A stretch of DNA of 55,674 nucleotides from Gp7-AA10 sp035636095 (GTDB taxonomy: Bacteria > Acidobacteriota > Thermoanaerobaculia > Gp7-AA8): the NCBI GenBank assembly GCA_035636095.1, contig DASPZU010000063.1:1-55674 (forward strand), written 5' to 3'. The notes beneath the pieces were generated by a model that saw nothing but the letters and a program-made list of their open reading frames with translations, was not told where the DNA came from and did not search any database. Below are positions 33,224 to 39,806 of the stretch, piece by piece. Numbering within the stretch: the stretch's first letter is position 1; the number at the start of each line of letters is the position of its first letter. Made by a program: the position numbers and the translations under genes.

Positions 33224-33599
33224 TCACGACCGAAAAAATGTTGCCGTCAGGGTCCTTGAACCACGCCACCCTGTTTTTGCCGGCGACGTGGATGTCACCC
33301 TTTCGGGTTGTGCCGGGAAAGTCGTAGTGCTCGAACTTGACGCCTTTCGCTTTCAGCGCCTCCACGATTTTCTCGAGTGCGTCGCCCACCCCCCACGTGA
33401 CCGCCGTTGCTTTGTTGGTGCCGGCGAACTTGGATTCATAGACCATGATCGTCGAATTGCCGCTCTTGTATCCAACCACGCCCTCTTCTTTGGTGGGATC
33501 CGGCTTCAGGCCGAGCGTCTGCTCGTAAAACTTTCGCGCGACTTTCAGATCCTTCACGCCTATGGTCGGCATCGCATCGATTTTCGCCAACTCGCTCAT
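33216..33599 (-). CDS. VOC (glyoxalase/bleomycin-resistance-like) protein
   Basis: 127 residues, one vicinal-oxygen-chelate domain: IDAMPTIGVKDLKVARKFYE (first beta-alpha), TLGLKPDPTKEEGVVGYKSG, STIMVYESK, then the second half ending VAWFKDPDGNIFSVVNG, the typical C-terminal strand. The start at 33599 (MSELAK) overlaps the preceding stop as ATGA. A longer open frame to 33815 is only an antiphase read of the PhnB-like gene. Probably metal-dependent small-molecule lyase or dioxygenase, or a binding protein. Confidence 0.92.
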   Translation of the reverse strand: MSELAKIDAMPTIGVKDLKVARKFYEQTLGLKPDPTKEEGVVGYKSGNSTIMVYESKFAGTNKATAVTWGVGDALEKIVEALKAKGVKFEHYDFPGTTRKGDIHVAGKNRVAWFKDPDGNIFSVVNG

Positions 33600-34015
33600 A
33601 CGGTTGCCGCCTTCCCGCCGCTGACCATCCACTGCGTGCCGAAGCGGTCGATGACCATTCCGAACGATTCGACCCAGAACGTTTTGCCAAATGGCATGGT
33701 GGCTTTGCCGCCTTTGGACAGGGCGTCGAACACGCGCTTGGCGTCGTCGACCTTTTTGTATCCCAGCGCGACCGCGAAGCCCTTCATGCCGGGATAAGGA
33801 TTCGTATCCATCCAATCGGATGCCATGACCACGCCGCCGTCGAACTCGAGCCGCGCGTGCAGGATCTTGTTGTCGCTTCCGGGAGGCAATTTATCGAGGA
33901 CGGGCGATTGCTTGCCGGTCATGGCGTTGAGCTTGCCGCCCAAGGTCTTCTCGTAGAATTTCATCGCTTCGGCGCAGTTTCCGTTGAAAAACAGGTAAGT
34001 CTCGGCGTTAGGCAT
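33596..34015 (-). CDS. PhnB-like VOC protein
   Basis: 139 residues matching the PhnB/DUF1428-like VOC subgroup: AETYLFFNGNCAEAMKFYEK, LGGKLNAMTGKQSPVLDKLP, ILHARLEFDGGVVMASDWM, and the terminal DRFGTQWMVSGGK. Strong AAAGGAGGA 6-12 bp upstream sets the start at 34015; MRTSKEETP upstream belongs to the leader. First gene of the operon PhnB-like, VOC, DoxX, YIP1, divergent from the HxlR-SCP2 regulator. The shared control region (34041-34076) suggests direct regulation by that protein. Confidence 0.92.
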   Translation of the reverse strand: MPNAETYLFFNGNCAEAMKFYEKTLGGKLNAMTGKQSPVLDKLPPGSDNKILHARLEFDGGVVMASDWMDTNPYPGMKGFAVALGYKKVDDAKRVFDALSKGGKATMPFGKTFWVESFGMVIDRFGTQWMVSGGKAATV

Positions 34016-34040
34016 TGGGGTCTCCTCCTTTGAGGTACGC

Positions 34041-34076
34041 ATTCAATACCACTTAGTCCTAAAAAGCAACTATAAT
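34041..34076. promoter_or_regulatory. Divergent promoters and operator of the HxlR-SCP2 locus
   Basis: Plus strand: consensus -10 TATAAT at 34071-34076, 6 bp before the HxlR-SCP2 ATG, so a leaderless mRNA is likely. Minus strand: TTGCTT (complement of 34064-34069), 17-bp spacer, TTGAAT (complement of 34041-34046). An inverted pair TAGT (34054-34057) / ACTA (34069-34072) spans both promoters, a plausible HxlR operator. Confidence 0.55.
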
Positions 34077-34082
34077 GCATTC

Positions 34083-34724
34083 ATGACCAAAGGCTACGGC
34101 GACGGTTGCGCGGCCGCCCACGGCCTCAGCCTGGTGGGCGACCGATGGGCGTTGCTGGTCGTCCGGGAGCTGCTGCTCGGCCCGAAGCGCTTCACCGATC
34201 TGCGCGCCGGGCTGCCACACATTAGTCCAAACGTGCTCACGCAGCGACTGGAGGAGCTGGAACGCTTCGCGATCATCCGCCGGCGCAGGCTGACGCCGCC
34301 GGCTGCAGCGTGGGTCTACGAGCTCACCGAGTGGGGTTCCCAGCTCGAGCCGGTCGTCATCGCGCTTGGCCGCTGGGCGGCGCGATCGCCGTTCCTCCCG
34401 GAGGGCCACCTGAACGTCGATTCGCTGATTCTCTCGTTTCGGACGATGTTCAGCCGGCGCGCTGCCCGCGGTTTCAACGCCGTCATCGAGATGAACTTCG
34501 GCGACGATCGGTTCCACGCCACCATCAAGCGCGGTCACATGGAGATTGTCCGAGGAAGCGCCACCGGTGCCGACGCGACCATCGAAGCGGACTCCGACAC
34601 GCTGGCGGAAGTCGTTTACGCGGGACGAAAATTCGCTGATCTGAAAGTCAGCGGAAAGCGCGGCTTCGCAAAGCGATTCGTTGCTCTCTTCCCGCTTCCG
34701 GAGCGAGCGCCGGCGAGGGCGTGA
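34083..34724 (+). CDS. HxlR winged-helix regulator fused to an SCP2-like domain
   Basis: 213 residues. HxlR domain at ~1-105: GLSLVGDRWALLVVRELLLG, PKRFTDLRAGLPHISPNVLT, QRLEELERFAIIRRRRL, and wing PAAAWVYELTEWG. The C-terminal half (~120-210) matches SCP2/sterol-carrier-like domains: GFNAVIEMNFGDDRFHATIK, GHMEIVRGSATGADATIEAD, SDTLAEVVYAGRKFADL. The fused domain probably binds a hydrophobic effector. Divergent from the PhnB-like/VOC/DoxX/YIP1 operon, its likely target. No Shine-Dalgarno; TATAAT ends 6 bp before the ATG. Its stop abuts the cupin stop. Confidence 0.9.
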   Translation: MTKGYGDGCAAAHGLSLVGDRWALLVVRELLLGPKRFTDLRAGLPHISPNVLTQRLEELERFAIIRRRRLTPPAAAWVYELTEWGSQLEPVVIALGRWAARSPFLPEGHLNVDSLILSFRTMFSRRAARGFNAVIEMNFGDDRFHATIKRGHMEIVRGSATGADATIEADSDTLAEVVYAGRKFADLKVSGKRGFAKRFVALFPLPERAPARA

Positions 34725-35090
34725 TCAGATCCACGCGTCGTTCGGCGCGGTCAGCTTGCCGCCAGCGTCGCCGGTGTTCACGGTGCCCGCCGGCTCGATG
34801 AGCATGATCCTGCACTCGCCGGCCGCGAACGGTTTGTGTTCCTTTCCGCGCGGGACGACGAACATGTCGCCCGACCGGAGCGTCACGCTGCCATCGCGGA
34901 ACTCGATGACCATCTCGCCGTCGATGACCATGAATGTCTCATCCGTGTCGGCGTGGCTGTGCCACACGAAGTCGCCCTTCACGCGCGCCAGCTTGAACTG
35001 ATAGTCGTTCATCTGCGCGATCACCTTGGGCTGGAAGACTTCCGAAAATTTCTTGAACTTGTCGTCGATCGACACGGCCTCATATCGCAT
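34725..35090 (-). CDS. Single-domain cupin
   Basis: 121 residues, cupin_2 type. Motif 1: HSHADTDETFMVIDGEMVIE (metal-binding His, His, Glu); motif 2: VTLRSGDMFVVPRGKEHKPF (His). Metal ligands intact, so an enzyme (dioxygenase/isomerase) or ligand binder. Overlaps the start of the cupin frame with the end of the DAACS transporter by 11 bp, so last gene of the SDR-transporter-cupin operon. Confidence 0.92.
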   Translation of the reverse strand: MRYEAVSIDDKFKKFSEVFQPKVIAQMNDYQFKLARVKGDFVWHSHADTDETFMVIDGEMVIEFRDGSVTLRSGDMFVVPRGKEHKPFAAGECRIMLIEPAGTVNTGDAGGKLTAPNDAWI

Positions 35091-36306
35091 TGGTCCTCCC
35101 CACGATTGTCACTGCCGCCAGGTCCCCCGTCACATTCAGCGCGGTCGCGAATGTATCGGGGATCGCGTCCACAGCGATCAGAATCCCGATCCCCTCGGCC
35201 GGCAGGCCGATCGCCAGGAACAGCGGCGTGAGCATGATGAACGCGCCGCGCGGAACGCCGGGTGCCACGAAGCCCAGGAACAGCGCCGCGAACGCGATCA
35301 GCGCGAGCTGACCGACGCCAATCGGAATCCCGTAGAACCATCCGATGAACAGCGCTCCCACGGGCCACGACAGCGGCGCCGCAACGTGAAACATCGAGAC
35401 CGACAGCGGAAGGACAAAGCCCACGACGTTAGGCGGGAGCCCGAGCTCGCGCTCGGCGCTCTCGACCAGCGAGGGAAGCGATGCGATCGAAGAGCTCGAG
35501 CTGAAAGCAATGACCTGCGGCGGAAGCACGGCCCGCGCGAAGCGTCGAATCGGAATTTTCGCGGCCACAGCCACCACCGGATAGAGCAGCAGAATCACAA
35601 TCACGCACGCGATCGAATATGCCACGATGTAGAAGCCGATCGCTCCAGCCATTGCCACGCCGGCATGCGCTGCCAGCGGCAATACCAGAGCGAAGACGCC
35701 CACCGGAGCGGCCAGAATGATCCAGCGCACCAGCGTCAACATCGCGTCGGTCAGCGCCTGAAAAAATCCCACCAGCGTCGCGCGTGCCGGCGCCGGACTG
35801 CGCGCGATCGCCAATGCCAGCAATACCGTGAACAGAATGAGCGGAATCATCGCGCCCTGCGCGGCCGCCGCGATCGGATTCGAGGGAAGCAGCGAAACAA
35901 GCCACGCCGCGAATGTCTGGGGCTTGCTGGAAGTCATCTCTCCCGCCGCTTCGGCAGCCCCGGTCGGCAACGCGATCGCGGCGTGCTTTGGGAAGAACTG
36001 AAATAGCAGAAAGGTCAGCGGCATCACAGCGATGGCAACTACTGCTAACAACATCAAGAACACGAGAAGCGTTCGTCCGCCCAGGCGACCGATCGACCGC
36101 ACGTCTGTCGCCGAAGCGATGCCGGTGATGAGAAGCGAGACGACCAGGGGGATCACCGTCATCCGGATCGCGTTGACCCACAGCGTGCCGATCGGCGCGA
36201 TGGAGTCGGCGGCCCGGACCAGGGCGGCATTCCCCGAGGCCGCGATGGCCGTGCCGATGGCGATGGCAACCGCAAGAGTGAGGAGGACGCGGGTCGATTC
36301 TTTCAT
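35080..36306 (-). CDS. Dicarboxylate/amino-acid:cation symporter (DAACS family)
   Basis: 408 residues, about eight TM segments plus two re-entrant loops. Diagnostic serine-rich loop VIAFSSSSSIASLPSLVESA (the S-S-S-x-LP motif), VNAIRMTVIPLVVSLLITGI near TM2, LPLSVSMFHVAAPLSWPVGA, and the C-terminal AVDAIPDTFATALNVTGDLA (D..DR.RT..NV.GD in GltP/GltT). The usual transport-critical Arg in that last motif reads PDTFATALNVTGD, so substrate preference may differ from glutamate carriers. Starts one base after the SDR stop; couples tightly to it. Confidence 0.92.
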   Translation of the reverse strand: MKESTRVLLTLAVAIAIGTAIAASGNAALVRAADSIAPIGTLWVNAIRMTVIPLVVSLLITGIASATDVRSIGRLGGRTLLVFLMLLAVVAIAVMPLTFLLFQFFPKHAAIALPTGAAEAAGEMTSSKPQTFAAWLVSLLPSNPIAAAAQGAMIPLILFTVLLALAIARSPAPARATLVGFFQALTDAMLTLVRWIILAAPVGVFALVLPLAAHAGVAMAGAIGFYIVAYSIACVIVILLLYPVVAVAAKIPIRRFARAVLPPQVIAFSSSSSIASLPSLVESAERELGLPPNVVGFVLPLSVSMFHVAAPLSWPVGALFIGWFYGIPIGVGQLALIAFAALFLGFVAPGVPRGAFIMLTPLFLAIGLPAEGIGILIAVDAIPDTFATALNVTGDLAAVTIVGRTNAI

Positions 36307-37047
36307 CTACATCATCAAATCGCCGCCGTTGATGTCGAGCGACGCGCCGGTGATATACCCCGCCGCCTCGGAAGCTGCGAAGCAGATGAGGTCAGCCACT
36401 TCGAGAGCCGTTCCGAGTCGCGGCACGGGATAACTCGCCGCCAGACGCTCCAGCAGCTCAGGCGAGGCGTTCTCGCGCGTCAGCTCCGTGTCGATCATGC
36501 CGGGGCAAATGGCGTTCACGGTGATGCCGTATTGTCCCAACTCTTTCGCGGCGGCGCGCGTCAGGCCGAGAAGCCCGGCCTTCGAGGCCGTGTAGTGCGC
36601 GCCGCCGAGGGTGCTGACGGTGCGGCCCGCGGAGGAGGAGACGTTCACGATGCGGCCGTAGCGCTGCTCTTTCATGATCGGGAACACTGCTTTGATGAGG
36701 AGAAAGGGCGCGGTCATGTTCACCTCGAGTGCCAGGCGCCACTCATCGGCGGTCAGGTTCGGGAAGCGGGTGGAGCGCGCCAGCGCTGCATTGTTCACGA
36801 GGATGTCGACGCGCCCGAAGCGCTCCCGTGTAATACGGACGATCTCGTCAGGAACGCCGGGCGCCGCAATGTCGCCCGGCACTGCCAGTGCGCGCCCGCC
36901 GATCGATCGCGCGACGGACTCGGCGCGTTTGCGATCGCGAATGTTGACTGCCACCGACGCGCCGCGCTCGTGCAGTCGGGCTGCTGCGGCGCGGCCGAGT
37001 CCGCGCGCTGCGCCGGTGACGATCGCTACACGTCCCTCAAAATCCAT
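36307..37047 (-). CDS. SDR-family oxidoreductase (FabG-like)
   Basis: 246 residues. NAD(P) site TGAARGLGRAAA, NNAALARS, Ser in VNVSSSAGR, catalytic YTASK (Tyr-x-x-x-Lys), and the C-terminal GYITGASLDINGGDLMM typical of 3-oxoacyl-ACP-reductase-like SDRs. Arg residues after the glycine motif (NIRDRKRAE) suggest NADPH. The start at 37047 (MDFEGRVAIVTG) opens directly on the Rossmann fold; the longer frame to 37143 is antisense to the neighbouring gene. First gene of an operon with a carboxylate transporter and a cupin, suggesting uptake and oxidation of a small acid. Confidence 0.93.
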   Translation of the reverse strand: MDFEGRVAIVTGAARGLGRAAAARLHERGASVAVNIRDRKRAESVARSIGGRALAVPGDIAAPGVPDEIVRITRERFGRVDILVNNAALARSTRFPNLTADEWRLALEVNMTAPFLLIKAVFPIMKEQRYGRIVNVSSSAGRTVSTLGGAHYTASKAGLLGLTRAAAKELGQYGITVNAICPGMIDTELTRENASPELLERLAASYPVPRLGTALEVADLICFAASEAAGYITGASLDINGGDLMM

Positions 37048-37062
37048 TCGTGTGATCTTCTC

Positions 37063-37695
37063 ATGGCACCATTGGTCATGACACGGATGGCTTGGACAGC
37101 GCGTGAGCGTCGCATTCTGAGGGGACTTCGAAGTCCGGCGCACATCCAGAGATTTCTCGACGAGCTGCCGTATGACGACAGGGGCGGCGCTGCTTCACCG
37201 CGCTCCGTCATGCGCGACGGCAAAGCGCAGTGTTACAGCGGAGTTCTGTTCGCGTGCGCGGCGCTGCGAGAGCTCGGCCATCCGCCGCGACTGGCCTGGA
37301 TGGACGCGGTCACCGACGATGGCCACTGCATCGCGCTGTACGAGAGCGGCGGCCTGTGGGGCAGCGTCGCAAAGTCGAACTTCACGACTATCCGCTCACG
37401 CGAGCCCATCTATCCCTACCTGGCCCTCGGTCTGAGCTACTTCGAAGGCTTTTTCAATCTCTACGGAAAGCGGACCATGCGCGCCTTCACCGTTCCAATC
37501 GATCTCGAGAAATTCGAACCGCGCGGATGGCGATTCGATGAAGGACCGATGCTGTACATCGATCGCGCAATCGACACCGCGCCGAGAGCGTGGAAGCTTC
37601 CGCGTGGCAGCGTCAGACAAATCAGCCGAGTGAGCCAGCAGTTGCGAAGAGCGGGGCTCCTCGGATCGAACCCAAAAGGTCTGTGGCGGCCCTGA
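37063..37695 (+). CDS. Transglutaminase-like cysteine-protease-fold protein
   Basis: 210 residues. Pattern of the transglutaminase-like superfamily: helix with Cys (AQCYSGVLFACAALRELGHP), then DAVTDDGHCIALYESGGLWG with the candidate His, then GSVAKSNF and Asp further on. The order Cys...His fits, but the family-typical Trp before Cys is absent. Possible starts are 37063, 37078 and 37087; none has a clear ribosome-binding site and only 15 bp separate 37063 from the divergent SDR start. Cytoplasmic (no signal peptide). Function unknown. Confidence 0.7.
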   Translation: MAPLVMTRMAWTARERRILRGLRSPAHIQRFLDELPYDDRGGAASPRSVMRDGKAQCYSGVLFACAALRELGHPPRLAWMDAVTDDGHCIALYESGGLWGSVAKSNFTTIRSREPIYPYLALGLSYFEGFFNLYGKRTMRAFTVPIDLEKFEPRGWRFDEGPMLYIDRAIDTAPRAWKLPRGSVRQISRVSQQLRRAGLLGSNPKGLWRP

Positions 37696-37722
37696 CTTTG
37701 CATCTGGCAAGGCTCGACTCCG

Positions 37723-39423
37723 ATGCTTCGGCGCGCTGCAACATTCATCCTTCTCACCGCGGCCGTGCCTCTGTTAGGGCAAACGCTCGACGAGATTGCC
37801 GGCCTGGTGAATCGCGGGAAGCTGAACGTGGCGGTCAATCTCAAGCAGGGCACGGCCGCAATCACGCCCGAATGGACGGTGCAGGCCGTCGGAGCGCCGA
37901 AGGCGATCGTAACCGTCGAAGCGGACGAAGGCCGCGTGCGATGTCTCGATGTCGATGTCACCGATGGCAAGCTGTTGATCGCGGGGAGGGGCCTGCGCCC
38001 GGCCTTATGGATCGAGGGAATGCGATTCGAGGATGGAGCGGGAATCGTCAGCGCTCGCTTTCACGGCCGGGGGATCTGGCGGCCGATCGTGGCCATCGTT
38101 GGTGCTGTTGCCAGACCCGCGCTGCGCAGGCTCGACTTCCCGACCGACATTCGATCGATCCTGAGCGGTGACATCGTGAAGTCGGAAAAAAGCTCGAATG
38201 ACTCGAGCTCCGAATTTCTCACGCTGGTCCACGACGTTCACATCGCCAATTCCGAATTCGAAGCCTTCAACGGCTATCCCATCGCGTTCGGCGACCTCCT
38301 CGGGCTCGACACGAAGTCCATTCGGCTGGCAATCGACGAAGGGACGTTTACGCCGCCGGCCCGGTTCGAAGTCGACGGCCGCCTCGACGGGGAGATCGAG
38401 AATGGGTCGGCTGCCTTTGTCGGAAATCACTGCCGGTTCTCGCACGGACGGCTGCAGCGCGGCAGGTTCCAGGTGGCGCACAATCAGGTCACGGTCTCTG
38501 CCGGCGCTCTCGAGCTCGATCTGAGCGACGGACAGTTCCACTGGCCCGGCGGACCGAAGGTCGGCGTGGAATCTCCTTCGCACTTCGTGGTGCGCGATCT
38601 CCGCGTCCGGCCCGACGGCAGCTACTCGGGAACGGTCGACGCGGACTTGTTTGGCAAAGTCGGAACGATCGATCGCGGCGGAACGACGGTCGCAGCCAAC
38701 GACGTCGAGCTGCATACCAAAGGAGCGAAGATCGTCAATGGAAAAGCGACCGGCGACATCAAGCTCGGATTTCAGTACCGACTGAACCACACCCTGGTCG
38801 TGCACTATCCGGTCGAAGAGCTCCGCGATCGGAAAGTGCCGCTTCTTTTCCAGGGCGCGTTCGCAGCCGACCTGCATTTTGAGGATGCCGGCAGCGGCGA
38901 TGCAGGCGTCGTCAACGGAAGGTATCAGTTCACCGTGCCCTGGCCGCCGGTGGAGCAGGCGGCCTTCGAAGTCCTGCGCGCTCGATGGCAACAGGACATT
39001 GCGCCCGCGATTCACAAAGTCAATTTCGCGATCGAGCCGCGGCGTTTCGGCCCGTGCGGCCGCGAATGTTTTCTGCTCGATCTGAAAGTGACGGCGCAGA
39101 AGACCGCCAGGCTGCAACAGATTTGCGATACGCAAGGCAAAGCCGATGTGGTCATCGATGCCCCGACGCGCAGCCTGCTGCTGCGCAACGTACGCGTCGA
39201 GCCGCATTGCCGCGGCCTGCTGGGCGCGATCGTGAACTTCGTGGCGCCGTTTCTAACCAAGAGTTACGGCGACGTCGCCCTGCTGCAAATGCCGAAAGAC
39301 TTGCCGTTCACGATCGACTCGGTCGGCAGCGGCGCCGACTCGATCTTCATCGCTGGAAAAGTCGAGTGGACCGCGAGTGGTGACACGTCGGGCGGACAGG
39401 CGCAGCAGTCCCATCGGCCCTGA
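37723..39423 (+). CDS. Large exported protein, unknown (AsmA-like beta architecture)
   Basis: 566 residues. Signal peptide 1-19 (MLRRAATFILLTAAVPLLG). The mature chain is almost entirely short beta strands with DG/NG turns (FEVDGRLDGEIENGSAAFVG, LELDLSDGQFHWPGGPKVGV, VRPDGSYSGTVDADLFGKVG), like the long beta-taco architectures of AsmA/TamB or DUF3971-type envelope proteins, but without a recognisable signature. Five Cys, including PCGRECF. Expected in the periplasm or outer membrane. Follows the transglutaminase-like gene by 27 bp on the same strand. Confidence 0.75.
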   Translation: MLRRAATFILLTAAVPLLGQTLDEIAGLVNRGKLNVAVNLKQGTAAITPEWTVQAVGAPKAIVTVEADEGRVRCLDVDVTDGKLLIAGRGLRPALWIEGMRFEDGAGIVSARFHGRGIWRPIVAIVGAVARPALRRLDFPTDIRSILSGDIVKSEKSSNDSSSEFLTLVHDVHIANSEFEAFNGYPIAFGDLLGLDTKSIRLAIDEGTFTPPARFEVDGRLDGEIENGSAAFVGNHCRFSHGRLQRGRFQVAHNQVTVSAGALELDLSDGQFHWPGGPKVGVESPSHFVVRDLRVRPDGSYSGTVDADLFGKVGTIDRGGTTVAANDVELHTKGAKIVNGKATGDIKLGFQYRLNHTLVVHYPVEELRDRKVPLLFQGAFAADLHFEDAGSGDAGVVNGRYQFTVPWPPVEQAAFEVLRARWQQDIAPAIHKVNFAIEPRRFGPCGRECFLLDLKVTAQKTARLQQICDTQGKADVVIDAPTRSLLLRNVRVEPHCRGLLGAIVNFVAPFLTKSYGDVALLQMPKDLPFTIDSVGSGADSIFIAGKVEWTASGDTSGGQAQQSHRP

Positions 39424-39592
39424 GGCGATAGCGGAACGGAATCACTTTGAGGTCGAGCGGCGGCTCGATGCCATCGACGACCCGACGGATCGACGGCACG
39501 GCGCGGACCGCGAAGGGATCGAGCGGCGCGGGCTCGAACGTCATCGCCCCCGCCAGGATCGCGGCGCGCGCGTGGGCCTTGGGATCGGGCAT
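39420..39592 (-). other. Orphan coding-like stretch in a 383-bp gap
   Basis: The gap 39424-39806 holds no complete gene. On the minus strand 39592-39420 reads MPDPKAHARAAILAGAMTFE, PAPLDPFAVRAVPSIRRVVD and GIEPPLDLKVIPFRYRLRA, with strongly coding-like GC-rich third positions. It is preceded in frame by a stop and runs out of register into the end of the exported-protein gene. Probably the remnant of a lost gene; the parent family was not recognised. The rest of the gap (39593-39776) shows nothing. Confidence 0.4.
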
Positions 39593-39776
39593 CGCGAGAT
39601 CGGAACGATCATATGTCGCTTGGAATTTCTAGTCGGATCCCGGTGGCGCAGGCAACCGTTCTCGAACGCCATGGTTTCCGTCCACTCCGGCGTTCGGATT
39701 TCGAGTGTTCCGGCACGGGCATGGTCGTGAGGGAGTCGCTTTTCGGCGTGGAAAAAGCGTAAAAGCGGCGTGGCTT

Positions 39777-39805
39777 GAGACCCTTCGCTGCGCTCAGAGT
39801 GACGG
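39777..39805. repeat. Dispersed intergenic repeat of the CCTGAGCGnAGCGAAGG type
   Basis: On the minus strand GTCACTCTGAGCGCAGCGAA followed by GGGTCTC. Close variants of this word (CATCCTGAGCGcAGCGAAGGATCT) are, from general knowledge, scattered in intergenic regions of many soil and metagenomic genomes. It lies 2-3 bp past the M3 peptidase stop. Only one copy in this window. Confidence 0.5.
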
Positions 39806-39806
39806 G

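Noticed and set aside
34725..37047. A catabolic gene cluster for a named substrate
   Set aside because: SDR, DAACS transporter and cupin form an operon, but none has substrate-specific motifs that would justify naming the pathway.
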